Below are positions 35,430 to 46,846 of a stretch of DNA of 64,000 bases, one piece after another. Below the pieces are notes generated by a model. The model saw only the letters and a program-made list of their open reading frames with translations, was not told where the DNA came from and did not search any database. This stretch comes from Saxidomus purpurata (taxonomy: Eukaryota > Mollusca > Bivalvia > Venerida > Veneridae): positions 38,319,252 to 38,383,251 of the forward strand of contig JAFMSR010000014.1 of assembly GCA_022818135.1 (NCBI GenBank), written 5' to 3'. Positions within the stretch are counted from its first letter, which is position 1. Every line of letters starts with the position of its first letter. A program made the translations under genes and the position numbers.

Positions 35430-36788
35430 CACTAACAAAGTTAGCACTCTATCCGTATGCTACGACCGGATGTAAACATCACGCACACACAGATCATGCA
35501 CTGGCGTTTAACCCAACCCATATATTTAAATTTATTCATTACGTTTTTTAATCAGTGCATAATATAGATGAATGACAAGGCCATCATTAAAAAATTGTTT
35601 GTTTGCCGTAACGCGACCCAAACTTTTTTGTGTGGGTAGGTAGGCAGGCTTTTTTTATTTTTTTTTATTTTTATTTTTTTCTGTATTGTGTTTGTGCATA
35701 TAATAAATAACCTATCCGACACTGTAATGTTGCATGCTTTCTCATACATGTAGCTATTTAGCGTTAGCATGTAGCTATCTGTGATATGTACCTCCCTTCT
35801 GCACAATGCTAGCCTGCTTTGTAACATGTGTGTATAAGTTATCATTTTAGCCATTTACCAGATGACCATAGTGTCAGATATCAGTGTCAAATGTGACCAG
35901 AACAACTTGTCGTCCTGCGGGCCAGTGTAAATTTTTCTCTTCATCAACTGCAGATAATGCATCAAAACAGAAAAGAATTTCGGTAGAAAAACATTCAATT
36001 TTTTGGTTTCCCCCATAAATATTAACCTCTAGAATTTTCCAACGTACATGATTTACATGTATTTCCATCAAATTTGTTGTCAAGACAAACTGGTTAAATA
36101 CTCAGCGCCCATAGCTAATACACTTATAAATGTCTCACTTATGTCTGTTCTGTCCAGAAGTGGCATTTCAAATCCAATCATAAATGTGTCTTACATCAAA
36201 GCTTCGAATTGCCATGCATACCAGGTATGTATCACCGCCTTACCAGTGAACGGAGGGCTATCTTGGGAGATTTTTGCAGGTTACTTTATGTGAATGGGCG
36301 CCATAAGCATCTCATGATCTGTATTTGAAGGTTCACATACTAGTGGGACATCACTATTATTTTATTGTTATTGTTACATGTTTTAAAGACTTATCAAAGT
36401 CTGTTAAAACTGACAGTCTGTCATATGGATCCGAATTAAAGGTGAGAACATCAGTTTCTGACTTGGAAACTTGAACATTTGCACATTTTCAAAGTGCTCA
36501 TTCACATCTGGGGGGATGCTGCAATTCTCGGTTAATACTGCCTAGAATACATCAAACCAAGTTTGGTTGGTTTGAAACTTTATTGTAGCATTTGACGCTA
36601 TAGATTTGTTTTTTTTTCACCCAAAGCATGGAGCAACACGGTGATAGAAAACGTGACTGTTTCAAAAGTTTTACAGTCGGCCATTTTCGGACAGCACACT
36701 GCCTTTGATACTCGCTTATAAGGCCATGTTTTGAGAACCTCAAAGTCACCCCGTCGTCTGATACGTGGGTGCAAAGGCGGGAGACACT

Positions 36789-37009
36789 CAAAATCCCCTT
36801 GGTCTAAAAATGGCATCGTAGTTATAATCCCCTCAATGGATTTTACATTGTAATTTTATTTTTTGTTCAATCATTCGCTAATTAGTAAAGTAAAACTGGA
36901 GACAAATAAAACATTTAGTAACATTTTTTCATTCAATTATGCTTTTCCACTTGTAAAATCCTTGAGGGGATTACGACTTCAATGCCATTTTTGGACCAAG
37001 GGGATTTGA
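36789..37009. repeat. 221-bp foldback with 55-60 bp arms
   Basis: Left arm AAATCCCCTTGGTCTAAAAA continues through ATGGCATCGTAGTT and AATCCCCTCAA.GGATTTTAC; the right arm is its near-complete inverted copy ending CCAAGGGGATTT. The centre is about 100 bp of AT-rich DNA. This is a small MITE-like palindrome; no clear flanking duplication was found. Confidence 0.75.
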
Positions 37010-37309
37010 AGTACACTCTGGACAGCCAACCCCAGAATTTTTAGCCGGTCAATTGTACACTTAACCGATACTAGAAACGCAAAGATTTCCCCTGTTGAAC
37101 ATTTGTATTTGAATGACGCTGATGTTTTTATTTCCATTTCAGTCATTTTTTGCAATGAATTATTGAAACTTTTACAAGAATTCAATTTTATATTGTTTTT
37201 GTTGTGTATGAATTTGAATAAATTTGAAACACGATAACACTGATGTAATAAATATTTTGCCACTTATGCGTTTCTAAACCTGTTGAGTGTATATATATTA
37301 AATTCAAAG

Positions 37310-38012
37310 AAATATTTGCCGACCGACGTACATTTTGTACAGGAATACCGGGGGTTACAGAGTATTCCTGATTTGTATAGCGTGATATATTGCATCATCC
37401 AAAATACTTGCTCATATCAGGAACCGTCTTATAGAGTATTCCTGCAAGCTGCTCGAATTAAACATCGTCAATTCCAAACAAGTATTTTATAATCCAAAAT
37501 TATCAGACTATTGTCTAGAGCTACTTGTCAAAATAGCGCGGTCTTTTTAATGCCACGTGCTTCGCTAGGATCAAAGCGTCGGCGTACGTTCTTTGATCTC
37601 GCGACACCCTGCGGCTTTATCTTTATGATGACAAGAAGTTGCGGTACAAATATTTTGATCGGCAAAGGTCATATATTAAAATGAATAGAAGAAAATTGTT
37701 ACTGGAAAAATCGTCTTTGACAGTTACTGAAAAAATAGCTCAATAAATGACACGCTGAAACGCCGCGATTTCATTATAAACATAATGTTTGATTTTTAAT
37801 AAAGAACAGTTGGGACTTTTTATATGTAAATTTAGAAGTGCTTTTCGCATTCACAATTTAAAAAATATTACTCGATCAGTGGTGTCTCATAGCTTGGATT
37901 TTCAAAATTGTGTTAGATTTGTCATCTGTTATCACAGGCCGTATTTTTCACACCTACCGCAAGTGACAAATGTCAAGATAAACATTGACCAATTACAGCG
38001 GATTTTTAACGG
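37310..38012 (-). repeat. Dispersed repeat R, copy 1
   Basis: It shares ends and interior in reverse orientation with 44860-45452: GCCGACCGACGTACATTTTG near the left end, CGTCGGCGTACGTTCTTTGA and GATCTCGCGACACC inside, and CAGCGGATTTTTAACGG at the right end. A more diverged copy spans about 41165-41990. Confidence 0.7.
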
Positions 38013-38282
38013 TAGTAAATATTTTGGTGATCAATATTTACGGTTTTGAAAATTAACAGTAATGCAGCCGATGATACCGGTTGTGGTTAAATACCGAAAA
38101 GAACAACAGAAAAGAAACGAAACGGCACAAAACGTCCGGCGCTCGGACATGAAAAAAAAAATTTTTCCCAAGTTTGGCCAAAAAAAAATTGGGGTCGCGG
38201 CGATTTTCACGGGTCGGTCGCGTTACAGCAAACAAACAATTTTTTAATGATGGCCCAATAAAAAATCTGTTCCCACTATATA

Positions 38283-38362
38283 ATAAAGTTACGCGACGAG
38301 GTTTCGATCTCTGATCTCCCGCGTGCAAAGCGGGCATACATAACACTGCACTATTGAGGCTT
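38283..38362 (-). repeat. tRNA-Ala-like pseudogene or SINE head
   Basis: The minus strand has a perfect anticodon arm, CCCGC-TTTGCAC-GCGGG, whose loop would read UGC (Ala). A weak A box (TAGTGCAGTGTT) precedes it and a T-arm-like GAGATCGAAACCTC follows. The D and acceptor stems do not pair, so it is not a functional gene. Confidence 0.4.
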
Positions 38363-38408
38363 TGAGTTTCAGAGCGTATAACTTCGTTATTCACCAATAC
38401 AGCCGTTT

Positions 38409-39322
38409 ATGGTTGGCCATCACCACCAAAAATAATTAATTAAGCCGCGGTAAAAATATTTTAGCTCCGGCATAAATATGATTTTAGCCGCGGCATAAAT
38501 ATTTAAGCTCCGGCATAAATATGATTTAAGCCGCGGCATAAATATGATTTTAGCCGCGGCATAAATATGATTTTAGCCGCGGCTAAAATCTTTCAGCTCC
38601 GGCAAAAATCTGATTTTTTGTTGGCCAACGTCACCAAAAATAATTGTTTTAGCCGCAGTTAAAATATTTAAGCTCCGGTAAAAAACGATTTTAGCTCCGA
38701 CAGAAATGTTACACTTTATTTTAGGCGCGGTAAAAAACGAAATAATGTGGCCGGCCTTGTCAAAAATAAATATTTATGCCGGAGCTTAAATACTTTTACC
38801 GCTGCTAAATGAATTATTTTTGGTGGCGATGGCAAACCATAGCCGGCCTTGTCAAAAATAAATATTTTAACTCCGGTGTAAATCATATTTATGCCGGGCT
38901 TAAATCATATTTATGCCGGAGCTTAAATATTTTTACCGGGCTGAATTCATTATTTTTGGTGGCGATGGCCAACCATAGTCGGCCGTTGTTACTCAATATT
39001 AAATATTTATATCGCGGTAGAAATGTATAACATTTATGCCGGACATAAAAAAATTTTAACCGCGGTTAAAATCATAATTTTACTGGAGCGAAAATAATTA
39101 TTTTTGATGACAATGGCGAACCTACTCGGCCGCTGTCACTCAATATTAAATATTTTATTCGCGGTAGATTAATGCCGGGGTAAAAACATTTTAGCCGCGG
39201 CTTAAATCATATTTATGCCAGAGCTTAAATATTTATGCCGCGGCTAAAATCATATTTATGCCGGAGCTAAAATATTTTTACCGCGGCTTTATTAATTATT
39301 TTTGGTGGCGATGGCCAACCAT
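38409..39322. mobile_element. 0.9 kb modular foldback element, 8-bp TSD
   Basis: AGCCGTTT is duplicated at 38401-38408 and 39323-39330. Ends match inverted for at least 85 bp, starting ATGGTTGGCCATC.CCACCA. The interior is built from alternating TTTTAGCCGCGGCATAAATA-like and AGCTCCGGCATAAAT-like units on the left and their complements on the right. Several internal copies of the terminal TTGGCCA..CACCAAAAATAAT module also occur. There is no coding capacity. An 8-bp duplication fits hAT- or Mutator-type mobilisation. Confidence 0.85.
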
Positions 39323-39808
39323 AGCCGTTTGTTTCGAAATGGTGGTACAAATTTATGTAAACAAACGAATTTAACTTCCCAGACACTTTAAATAAGAAGT
39401 GGACACATCATAAACTTGGTAGTTTCGTAAAGTATATTCAAATATCTGTTAGAAAAAAATTGTCTGCATGTACAAAAAAATTTCAAAGTTGGTTTAAAAG
39501 GCTATCTGCAGCCGCTACCCGTTGGCAGAATCTCAGTCGTTCCGATTAATTTCTGAACTTTATAAAGCTCGTAAACTATCAATCATTGGTCAATTTTTAT
39601 CATATTTCTTTTATTTTATTTATCATTCAATATTCAATCAAAAACCATCAAGTTTTCTTACATGGAAGAAAATTGTTAAACGTGGCGAGCTTTGCAAACG
39701 GACATGTGTCGATTTCCAACGTGCAACAGCGCGCATACCGTTATTCTAATATGGCGGTTCATTTGCATAATTTATTCATAAACGCAGGTGCATAGAACTT
39801 TGTTAGTG

Positions 39809-40246
39809 GGTCCTAGGACAGAGCACTGGGGGACCCCAGATGTAACAGGGACTTGATCAGATGTGCAACCGTTAACCACTACTGACTGAGATCTACCTAT
39901 TAAAAAGGACCGGATCCAAGAAACAGTTTGACTGGAGACACCATGCTCTTGGAGTTTAAGTAATAATTTGAGATGGTTGACTTTGTCGAAGGCTTTACTA
40001 AAATCAAGTAGGACAAGGTCGGTCTGTTTACCTGAGGAAAGGTTTTTGGATATTTCATCAACTAGCTCAATGAGCTGAGTCTCACAGGACCGTCTTTCAT
40101 GGAACCCATGTTGCAGCTCATAGAGTATGTTGTGTTTTGAGAGATGTGTGGATAGGCTAGATGCAATTATGTGTTCTAGGAGTTTACATAGAATACAAGT
40201 TAGCGATATGGGTCTGTAGTTAGCAGGGTCACTAGTATCACCATTT
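39809..40246 (-). pseudogene. CR1/L2-like LINE ORF2, N-terminal RT part
   Basis: It reads DPANYRPISLTCILCKLLEH, HGFHERRSCETQLIELVDEI, VLLDFSKAFDKVNHLKLLLK and VVNGCTSDQVPVTSGVPQ, then reaches the insertion at 39808. These are RT motifs 1-4, and the reading resumes at 35429 without loss. Upstream it stops at the family C element. Confidence 0.85.
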
Positions 40247-43200
40247 TAGCTCACCTGACTACGCCAGGGTGAGCTTTTCTGATTGATGATTGTCCGTCGT
40301 CCGTCAACATTTTGATTCAAATGACATCTCCTCTGAAACCTCTAGGCCAATGTTGATAAAACTATGCAGGAATGTTCCTTGCATGAAGCTCTACCAAAAT
40401 TGTTCAAAGAATTCCATTCCATGCAGAACTCTGGTTGCTATGGCAAAAAATAGGAAAAACTTAAAAATCTTCTCTGAAACCACAAGGCCTAGAGCTTAGA
40501 AATTTGGCATGTAGCATTGTCTAGTGGACCTCTACCAAGATTGTTCAAATTATGACCCCCGGGTCAAAATTGACCCCGGGCTGGTGGGCACTTAGTTTTT
40601 TACATAGGCATATATAGGAAAAACTTTAAAAGTCTTCTTCTCTGAAACCACAAGGCCTAGAGCTAAGATATTTGGTACAGTACACGCAAGGTGTTTTTTC
40701 CAAATGTCACCCAGTCACCGCAACAGAAATTAATTCTGGGTGACCAGTCACGGTGACCTGGTCACCCTTAAAAAGTTTTGGTCACCTAAACGGCCACCGC
40801 GACCATTTACGATGCGCTGAGATATGCGGTCGCGGTGATTCGCGGTGGCCGGTCGCGGTGAATCACGGTGACCAACTCGACTGAAATAAAGTATTTTACA
40901 ATTATTTTATTATATTTATTGATGTACAAAATGTAGAATACATCAATTTCTGTAAGTACTTTATTTTTCATCTACGGTCTCTATTATTAGCACATCGTCG
41001 CCGCGGTATTTCTGTTCCGAATTGCCGCTCGAGTATTACTGCATAAAAAATCATCATTTTTAGATACATGTATAATTATTGTTTCAAAACGTTTTCTTTC
41101 CTACCTGAACTTATATTTATCACGTTTATGTAGATTTAAAATAATAATTCACGTAAACAATGTGCCATAATTGGTCAATCTTTTTAATCCCAACTTGCCT
41201 TTTGTCAATCACGGTGGGTGTGAAAAATATTGCCTGTAATAAAGGATGACATATTTAACTCAAAAAATTGTTTGCAAACCCAAGCTATTTGACACAATTA
41301 CTTCTGAAAGATAACTGTCAATATTGAGTGAATACGCATATTTGTCTGGGGAGATTTTGAGTATCACTTGTCTTTCGAAAGCCGACAGACAATGCATCGA
41401 AAGTGCGTAAATATTTAAATTATTGTAATAATTATTGCCCAATGTTCGTAAATTTTCAAATGCAAAAAATGATATAGATTTATATTAAAAAGTTCCGAAT
41501 GTTGTGTTCCCGAAACACAATTACTGTCTGCTATATTTGGTGTACCGCAAGGTTCAGTTGTGAGATGTCTATTTGTTGCAAATTATGCTTTCTTTTATAT
41601 TTAATTTTATTATTTTGTACGGATCACACAAACAACTGGAATATTACGGAAATGCATATTAGTAATAAAGAAATCTTGAATATCAAAACGAGTTGCTTGT
41701 TCGCAGCGTACTTTTTGTTTTGTCATTTATGATTGCCTCTAATTTTTCAGTAACTGCCAACGTCCATGCTTTCCCAGCTACTTTTTTTTCATTTTGCCAA
41801 ATAAAGTTATTTTTACTGCAAAGTGTTTTCTATATCAAACGTAAAGCAGCAGGTGTCATGAGATCAAAGAATGCCGCCGCGATGGCCGGTTTCTTTGATC
41901 TTAGTGAGCATGTGGTATTAAAAAGAAACAGTTTGAGACATTGTCAATAGATTGATATTGGATTATTAGATCATAAGTTTGGATTAGTTAAAGTAAGTCT
42001 GTTTTTTTAGATTGATTGTGTTGCCGGGGTTGTTTTACTCGATCCTTCAGTATGTTAGTTTGTTGATAGCGGCATCGTAATTAAAACGATTTGGGCGTCG
42101 GAAAGTTTCGAAAAACATCAAATTACAATTATTTTTTTATTGACAATTTAAAGTTAATCAGTAAAAAAAACATAACAAATATTCAAGTCTCAACCCCAAT
42201 GTGGACACCGCGAAACACCGTGACCAGTCACCGCGATTTGCGGTGACGATGGTCACCGCGACCTGACACGCTAATTCTTGGTGACGGGTGACTCAGGGGG
42301 GCATTTGGGTGACCAAATTTGCGTGGTCACGATGATTGGACATCGCGGTGATGGGTGACAATTGGAAAACACACCTTGCGTGTACTGTATGTAGCATTGT
42401 CTAGTGGACCTCTACCAAGATTGTTCAAATTATGACCCCCAGGTCAAAACTGACCCCGCTAGGGGGGTCACTTAGTTTTGCATAGGCTTATATAGGAAAA
42501 ACTTTAAAAATCTTCTTCTCCGAAACCACAAGGCCTAGAGCTTAGATATTTGGCTTTTAGCATTGGCTAGTGGACCTTTACCAAGATTGTTTGTTCAAAT
42601 TATGACCCTCAGATCAAAATTGACCCCGCACTTGGGGTCACTTTGTTTTACATAGGCTGATATAGGAAAAACTTTAAAAATCTTCTTCTCTGAAACCACA
42701 AGGCCTAGAGCTTAGATATTTGGCATGTAGCATTGGCTAGTGGACCTCTACCAAGATTGTTCAAATTATGACCCACGGGTCAAAATTGACCCCGCACCGG
42801 TGGTCACTTAGTTTTACATAGGCTTATATAGGAAAAACTTTAAAAATCTTTTTCTCTGAAACCACAAGGCCTAGAGCTTAGATATTTAGCATGTAGCATT
42901 GTCTAATGGACCTCTACCAAGATTGTTCAAATTATGCCCACCCGGATCAAAATTGACCCACTAGGGGGTCACTTAGTTTTGCATAGGCTTATGTAGGAAA
43001 AACTTTAAAAATCTTCTCTGAAATCACAAGGCCTAGAGCTTAGATATTTGGCATGTAGCATTTGCTAGTGGACTTCTACCAAGATTATTCAAATTATGAC
43101 CCTCAGATCAAAATTGACCCCGCACCGGGGGTCACTTAGTTTTGCATAGGCTTATATAGGAAAAACTTTAAAAATCTTCTTCTCCGAAACCACAAGGCCT

Positions 43201-44085
43201 AGAGCTTAGATATTTGGCTTTTAGCATTGGCTAGTGGACCTTTACCAAGATTGTTTGTTCAAATTATGACCCTCAGATCAAAATTGACCCCGCACTTGGG
43301 GTCACTTTGTTTTACATAGGCTGATATAGGAAAAACTTTAAAAATCTTCTTCTCTGAAACCACAAGGCCTAGAGCTTAGATATTTGGCATGTAGCATTGG
43401 CTAGTGGACCTCTACCAAGATTGTTCAAATTATGACCCACGGGTCAAAATTGACCCCGCACCGGTGGTCACTTAGTTTTACATAGGCTTATATAGGAAAA
43501 ACTTTAAAAATCTTTTTCTCTGAAACCACAAGGCCTAGAGCTTAGATATTTAGCATGTAGCATTGTCTAATGGACCTCTACCAAGATTGTTCAAATTATG
43601 CCCACCCGGATCAAAATTGACCCACTAGGGGGTCACTTAGTTTTGCATAGGCTTATGTAGGAAAAACTTTAAAAATCTTCTCTGAAACCACAAGGCCTAG
43701 AGCTTAGATATTTGGCATGTAGCATTTGCTAGTGGACTTCTACCAAGATTATTCAAATTATGACCCTCAGATCAAAATTGACCCCGCACCGGGGGTCACT
43801 TAGTTTTACATAGGCTTATATAGGAAAAACTTAAAAATCTTTTTCTCTGAAACCACAAGGCCTAGAGCTTAGATATTTGGCATGTAGCATTGCCTAGTAG
43901 ACCTCTTCAAATTTTGTTCAAATTATGCCGCTGGGGTCCGGGGGGAGGAAGTCACTTGTTTTACAAAGACGTATATAGGAAAACCTATTTGGTATATAAC
44001 ATTGTCTAGTGATCTTCCACCAGGCAAGTGGACTTGTACCAAGGTGAGTGATATAGGGCCATCTTGGCCCTCTTGTTTTAATAGG
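40247..44085 (+). mobile_element. Hairpin/tandem-core element, family C (large copy)
   Basis: The left hairpin AGCTCACCTGA..GGGTGAGCT is followed by GTCCGTCGTCCGTC. A long array of about 165-170 bp units follows, with ACCACAAGGCCTAGAGCTTA, CTAGTGGACCTCTACCAAG and AAATTGACCCCGC. The right end is AGGGCCATCTTGGCCCTCTT. A 664-bp four-unit block is duplicated (42541 and 43205 start equivalent copies). A TA-flanked element interrupts it at 40678-42387. Confidence 0.85.
40678..42387. mobile_element. 1.7 kb Tc1/mariner-like element, TA TSD
   Basis: Ends CAGTACACGCAAGGTGT and ACACCTTGCGTGTACTG are inverted. TA is duplicated at 40676-40677 and 42388-42389, and removing the element restores the array unit (ATATTTGG.A|TGTAGCATTG). 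Subterminal DNA on both sides is dense in GGTGACC/GGTCACC motifs. Most of the middle (41165-41990) is a diverged repeat R copy. No transposase is visible. Confidence 0.85.
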
Positions 44086-44234
44086 TCTTGAACTTCATTG
44101 TTTACAATATTCCATTGTTCACCACTGAAAGGTATTTCTCTGGGTACCCTTACCTGTTTTTTTATAACCAGAAACTGCATCAAGAATCCAAGGATCATTT
44201 GTAAATTTTTGCCATTGATCTAAATGGTATTTAA
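44086..44234 (-). pseudogene. DIRS pol start, split from its gag
   Basis: The minus strand reads LKYHLDQWQKFTNDPWILDA, then a frame change to PREIPFSGEQWNIVNNEVQ, matching the region just before RT in DIRS elements (W..ITSDPWILD...GY). It joins through TTAA to CCVGKL on the far side of the 9.5 kb transposon, at 53786. It stops at the family C element. Confidence 0.75.
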
Positions 44235-44322
44235 GGTAGTTCGCGCTGTTCCTCTGTCAAAATCGAACTTTATCAGAATGATCTCAAACTTATAGCGATT
44301 ATAACTGAAGTAATTGCCTTTA
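44235..44322 (+). repeat. Left TIR of the TTAA transposon, outer part
   Basis: First 88 bp of the left inverted repeat, nearly identical to the complement of 53694-53781. It is cut at TTA by the nested 2.5 kb element and resumes at 46850 with CGAAAATATGGGTTTCATTT. Confidence 0.9.
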
Positions 44323-44859
44323 GGCCAGAGTTTTTTTATTTTTCGTTTTACGGGAGCGCCGTACCTAAATATTGCAAAACCCAAATAAGAAAAAGATTCG
44401 AATTCTTAACTTTATTTTTATTTTTTCCGCCGCCAGTTGCTTCTATCTCCGAAAGAAAATAAAATTTAGTGTTATTTAACCTAACGCTAATTTCAAAACA
44501 GCGTTTCTCCGAGTTCGCGTGAAGTATTTATTAATTAAAATATTGGTAAAACACACCTGTAAAAGCAACCTGTTAATTTAAGATCCATTGAATCACAAAG
44601 ATCGAATCAGACATCGCCGTCGACGTTTTATGTAAATAATAATATAATATATTAATATAACTTATGAATTTTTAATTGTAATTTAAAGGTGCAATATATC
44701 ATTGTTTATTAATTTATCTGTGATAGTCTCTTATATCTCTGTATAGAGTGGTCATTTACAAATGTCTCAGTCATATAATATATATGTTTTTTATGATAAA
44801 ATTTGTAATGTAAATGAAAGAGACTTTAATAAAATATTTGAATTGAATTGAATTGAATT

Positions 44860-45452
44860 CCGTTAAAAATCCGCTGTCCCTTAGCATTGTCACTCGCGAT
44901 AGGTGTGAAGAATATGGCCTGTCGTACTAATCCTGTCAATTATGAAATTGTTGGCAAATCCAAGCTGTGTGACACTGCTGACTGAGTTGTGAATGCAAAA
45001 AGTATTTATCCAATTGTTCTGTATTTAAATCAAAACGTTCCAGCGTGCCGTTTTTTTGTCATTAATTGTTTCATCAACTGTCAAAGCCAACGCTTTTCCA
45101 GTAACAATTTTCTGCTATTTATTTTAATGAATAACTTTTGCCGAAATATTTATTTTTACTGCAACCTCTTTTATTCATAAAGATAAAGCCGCAGGTGTCA
45201 CGAGATCAAAGAACAAACGCCGACGCACATTGTACATGTGAGTTTGTTTGATCTTAGTGAAACACGTGGCATCAAACAGATTGAGATATTTGACAGTTTG
45301 AGACATGAAAAAGTAATTCTTGACAATAGTCTGAAAATTTTGGATTATAGAAATAATAGTTTGGAATAGATAATGTTATGAGTAAGTTTTAATTTTGTTG
45401 ATAAAATATATTGAACACGCTATACAAATGTACGTCGGTCGGCAAATATTTT
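44860..45452 (+). repeat. Dispersed repeat R, copy 2
   Basis: Runs from CCGTTAAAAATCCGCTG to ACGTCGGTCGGCAAATATTT, the inverse of the copy at 37310-38012. Internal AGGTGTCACGAGATCAAAGA is shared with both other copies. Confidence 0.7.
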
Positions 45453-45780
45453 TGAATGTTACATGCATACAACTCAAAAACATTTCCACGAAGTGACGCG
45501 ATATTTCTCCGTACGCGAAGTCACTTCATGCACTCCCAAGCTCATTCGAAGTCACGTTATGTGTCTCCGAGATACTCCCGCGAAGTGTGGAGTTCGCGTT
45601 TTTTGCATAATCCTCCAGGCCTGTACTGTACGTCTGTAACAACTTGCGTCTGAAAAAAAAAAAAACCCGACCTACCTACCCTATTTCTTTGACCAATGTT
45701 ACCTGAACCACACATATTTTTTTTTTTAGCCTTTACACTTTTTGATCGAAAATAATATGTCTAAAGTAACCAAGAGAAAA

Positions 45781-46230
45781 ACAAGAGCTGTCCCTCACAA
45801 GTGACGAATGCCCCCGAAAGAGGTGTCTCACAGTCTTTGTCCTCTCCATGTGCTCAATAATTGTGGTATGTAATTTTAAAATCCATGCGACACATCGGCT
45901 TCATGTGCTAGACATTTGTGCCAAGTTATTTTAAAATCCTTCAATGCATGACAAAGTTGCAGTCCGGACACGAATGTGTGCATATATACAGGATTCCATT
46001 ATCTTCAAACTCTAAGTGTGACCTTGACCTTTGAGGTAGGGACGTGGGTCTTGCACGCGACACGTCGTCTTGATGTGCTAGACATTTGTGCCAAGTTATT
46101 TTAAGATCCTTCAATGCATGACAGAGTTACAGTCTGGACACAAATTTGTAAGTGGGGACGCACAGACGGACGGACGGACAGACAGACGGACGGTGCGATT
46201 TTTATATGCCACCCTTTTGGGGCATAAAAT
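45781..46230 (-). mobile_element. Hairpin/tandem-core element, family D
   Basis: Left end AACAAGAGCTGTCCCTCACA; right end a (CGGA)n run at 46164-46196, then the hairpin TATGCCACCCTTTTGGGGCATA. The interior has about two and a half units with CATGTGCTAGACATTTGTGC and CCTTCAATGCATGACA. Its left end has the AACAAGAG terminus seen in family C. Confidence 0.75.
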
Positions 46231-46234
46231 CTTT

Positions 46235-46580
46235 AGACCCAACCGGGAATCGAAACCCAGTATCTTTGGCATGAAAGGTGCACACACAGTCATGTCTCTA
46301 AAGAGGTATCCCAACAGCGAGGCTGTTTGAAGTGGCCTATATCACTACACTCTTCCCCTCTTTATGTTATGGCGCCGGACATCAACTGTACAGCCTTGCA
46401 GTTTCTAGCCCATTATTGCACCCCTGGTGGCCTATTCCCAGTCACCGAGTTATCAGAACTTATCCTCGTCGCCATTGAAGTAACCGAGAGGAGAACAACC
46501 TTTAGGCCAAACCGAGAATTGAACCCAGTACCTTTGGCATGACAAGCTCACACTCAACCATGTCACTAATAATCATCTTG
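46235..46580 (-). repeat. Two SINE-like copies with B-box motif
   Basis: At about 46238-46330 and 46500-46575 the minus strand carries related sequence: TTGAGTGTGAGCTTGTCATG-like, CCAAAGGTACTGGGTTC and AATTCTCGGTTTGG in the second copy. GGGTTCAATTC resembles a tRNA B box and TGGTTGAGTGTGAGC an A box. The intervening 170 bp is unassigned. Confidence 0.4.
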
Positions 46581-46846
46581 TGAAAATGACAGCTTGTTTT
46601 GCCTTTATAATACAGAACTATTATACAACAGGCAGTATGGAGTACAAAACAAGTGTGCACAACTTCAAAACATACATTCTATAAAGGTTTCCAAAAAAAA
46701 AAAGAAAAAAATATGGAAAATCCATCTTATTTTTATTCTTTTTTCTCGACGCTCATTTTTCGACATCTTTTTCTTATTTTTATTCCCTCCTCCTGGCGCT
46801 TATTTTTGAAAAAATTCCCGTAAAACGAAAAATAAAAAAACTGGCC

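Larger units (their letters stand above)
35430..39808. mobile_element. 4.4 kb element, CACTA ends, 5-bp TSD
   Basis: The ends CACTAACAAAGTT and AACTTTGTTAGTG are a perfect 13-bp inverted repeat. GGTCC is duplicated at 35425-35429 and 39809-39813. Removing the element joins the LINE reading into VLGPLLFLL, so the site is exact. A five-base GC-rich duplication with CAC-initial ends is what Transib/RAG-like elements make; CACTA (CMC) elements share the ends but usually duplicate 2-3 bases. No transposase was recognised. It carries the foldbacks and repeats listed separately. Confidence 0.8.
44323..46846. mobile_element. 2.5 kb PIF/Harbinger-like element, TTA TSD
   Basis: Ends start GGCCAG, then TTTTTTTATTTTTCGTTTTA and CGGGA, inverted for about 35 bp. 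TTA is duplicated at 44320-44322 and 46847-46849, inside the left TIR of the TTAA transposon. No transposase is seen. It contains repeat R copy 2, a family D element and two SINE-like copies, so much of its length is later insertions. Confidence 0.85.

Noticed and set aside
40247..44085. Regular repeats as a CRISPR array
   Set aside because: Units are 145-170 bp with no unique spacers and lie in a eukaryotic transposon-like element.
46111..46330. Open frames on both strands around the CGGA run
   Set aside because: They are translations of the microsatellite and hairpin of family D.
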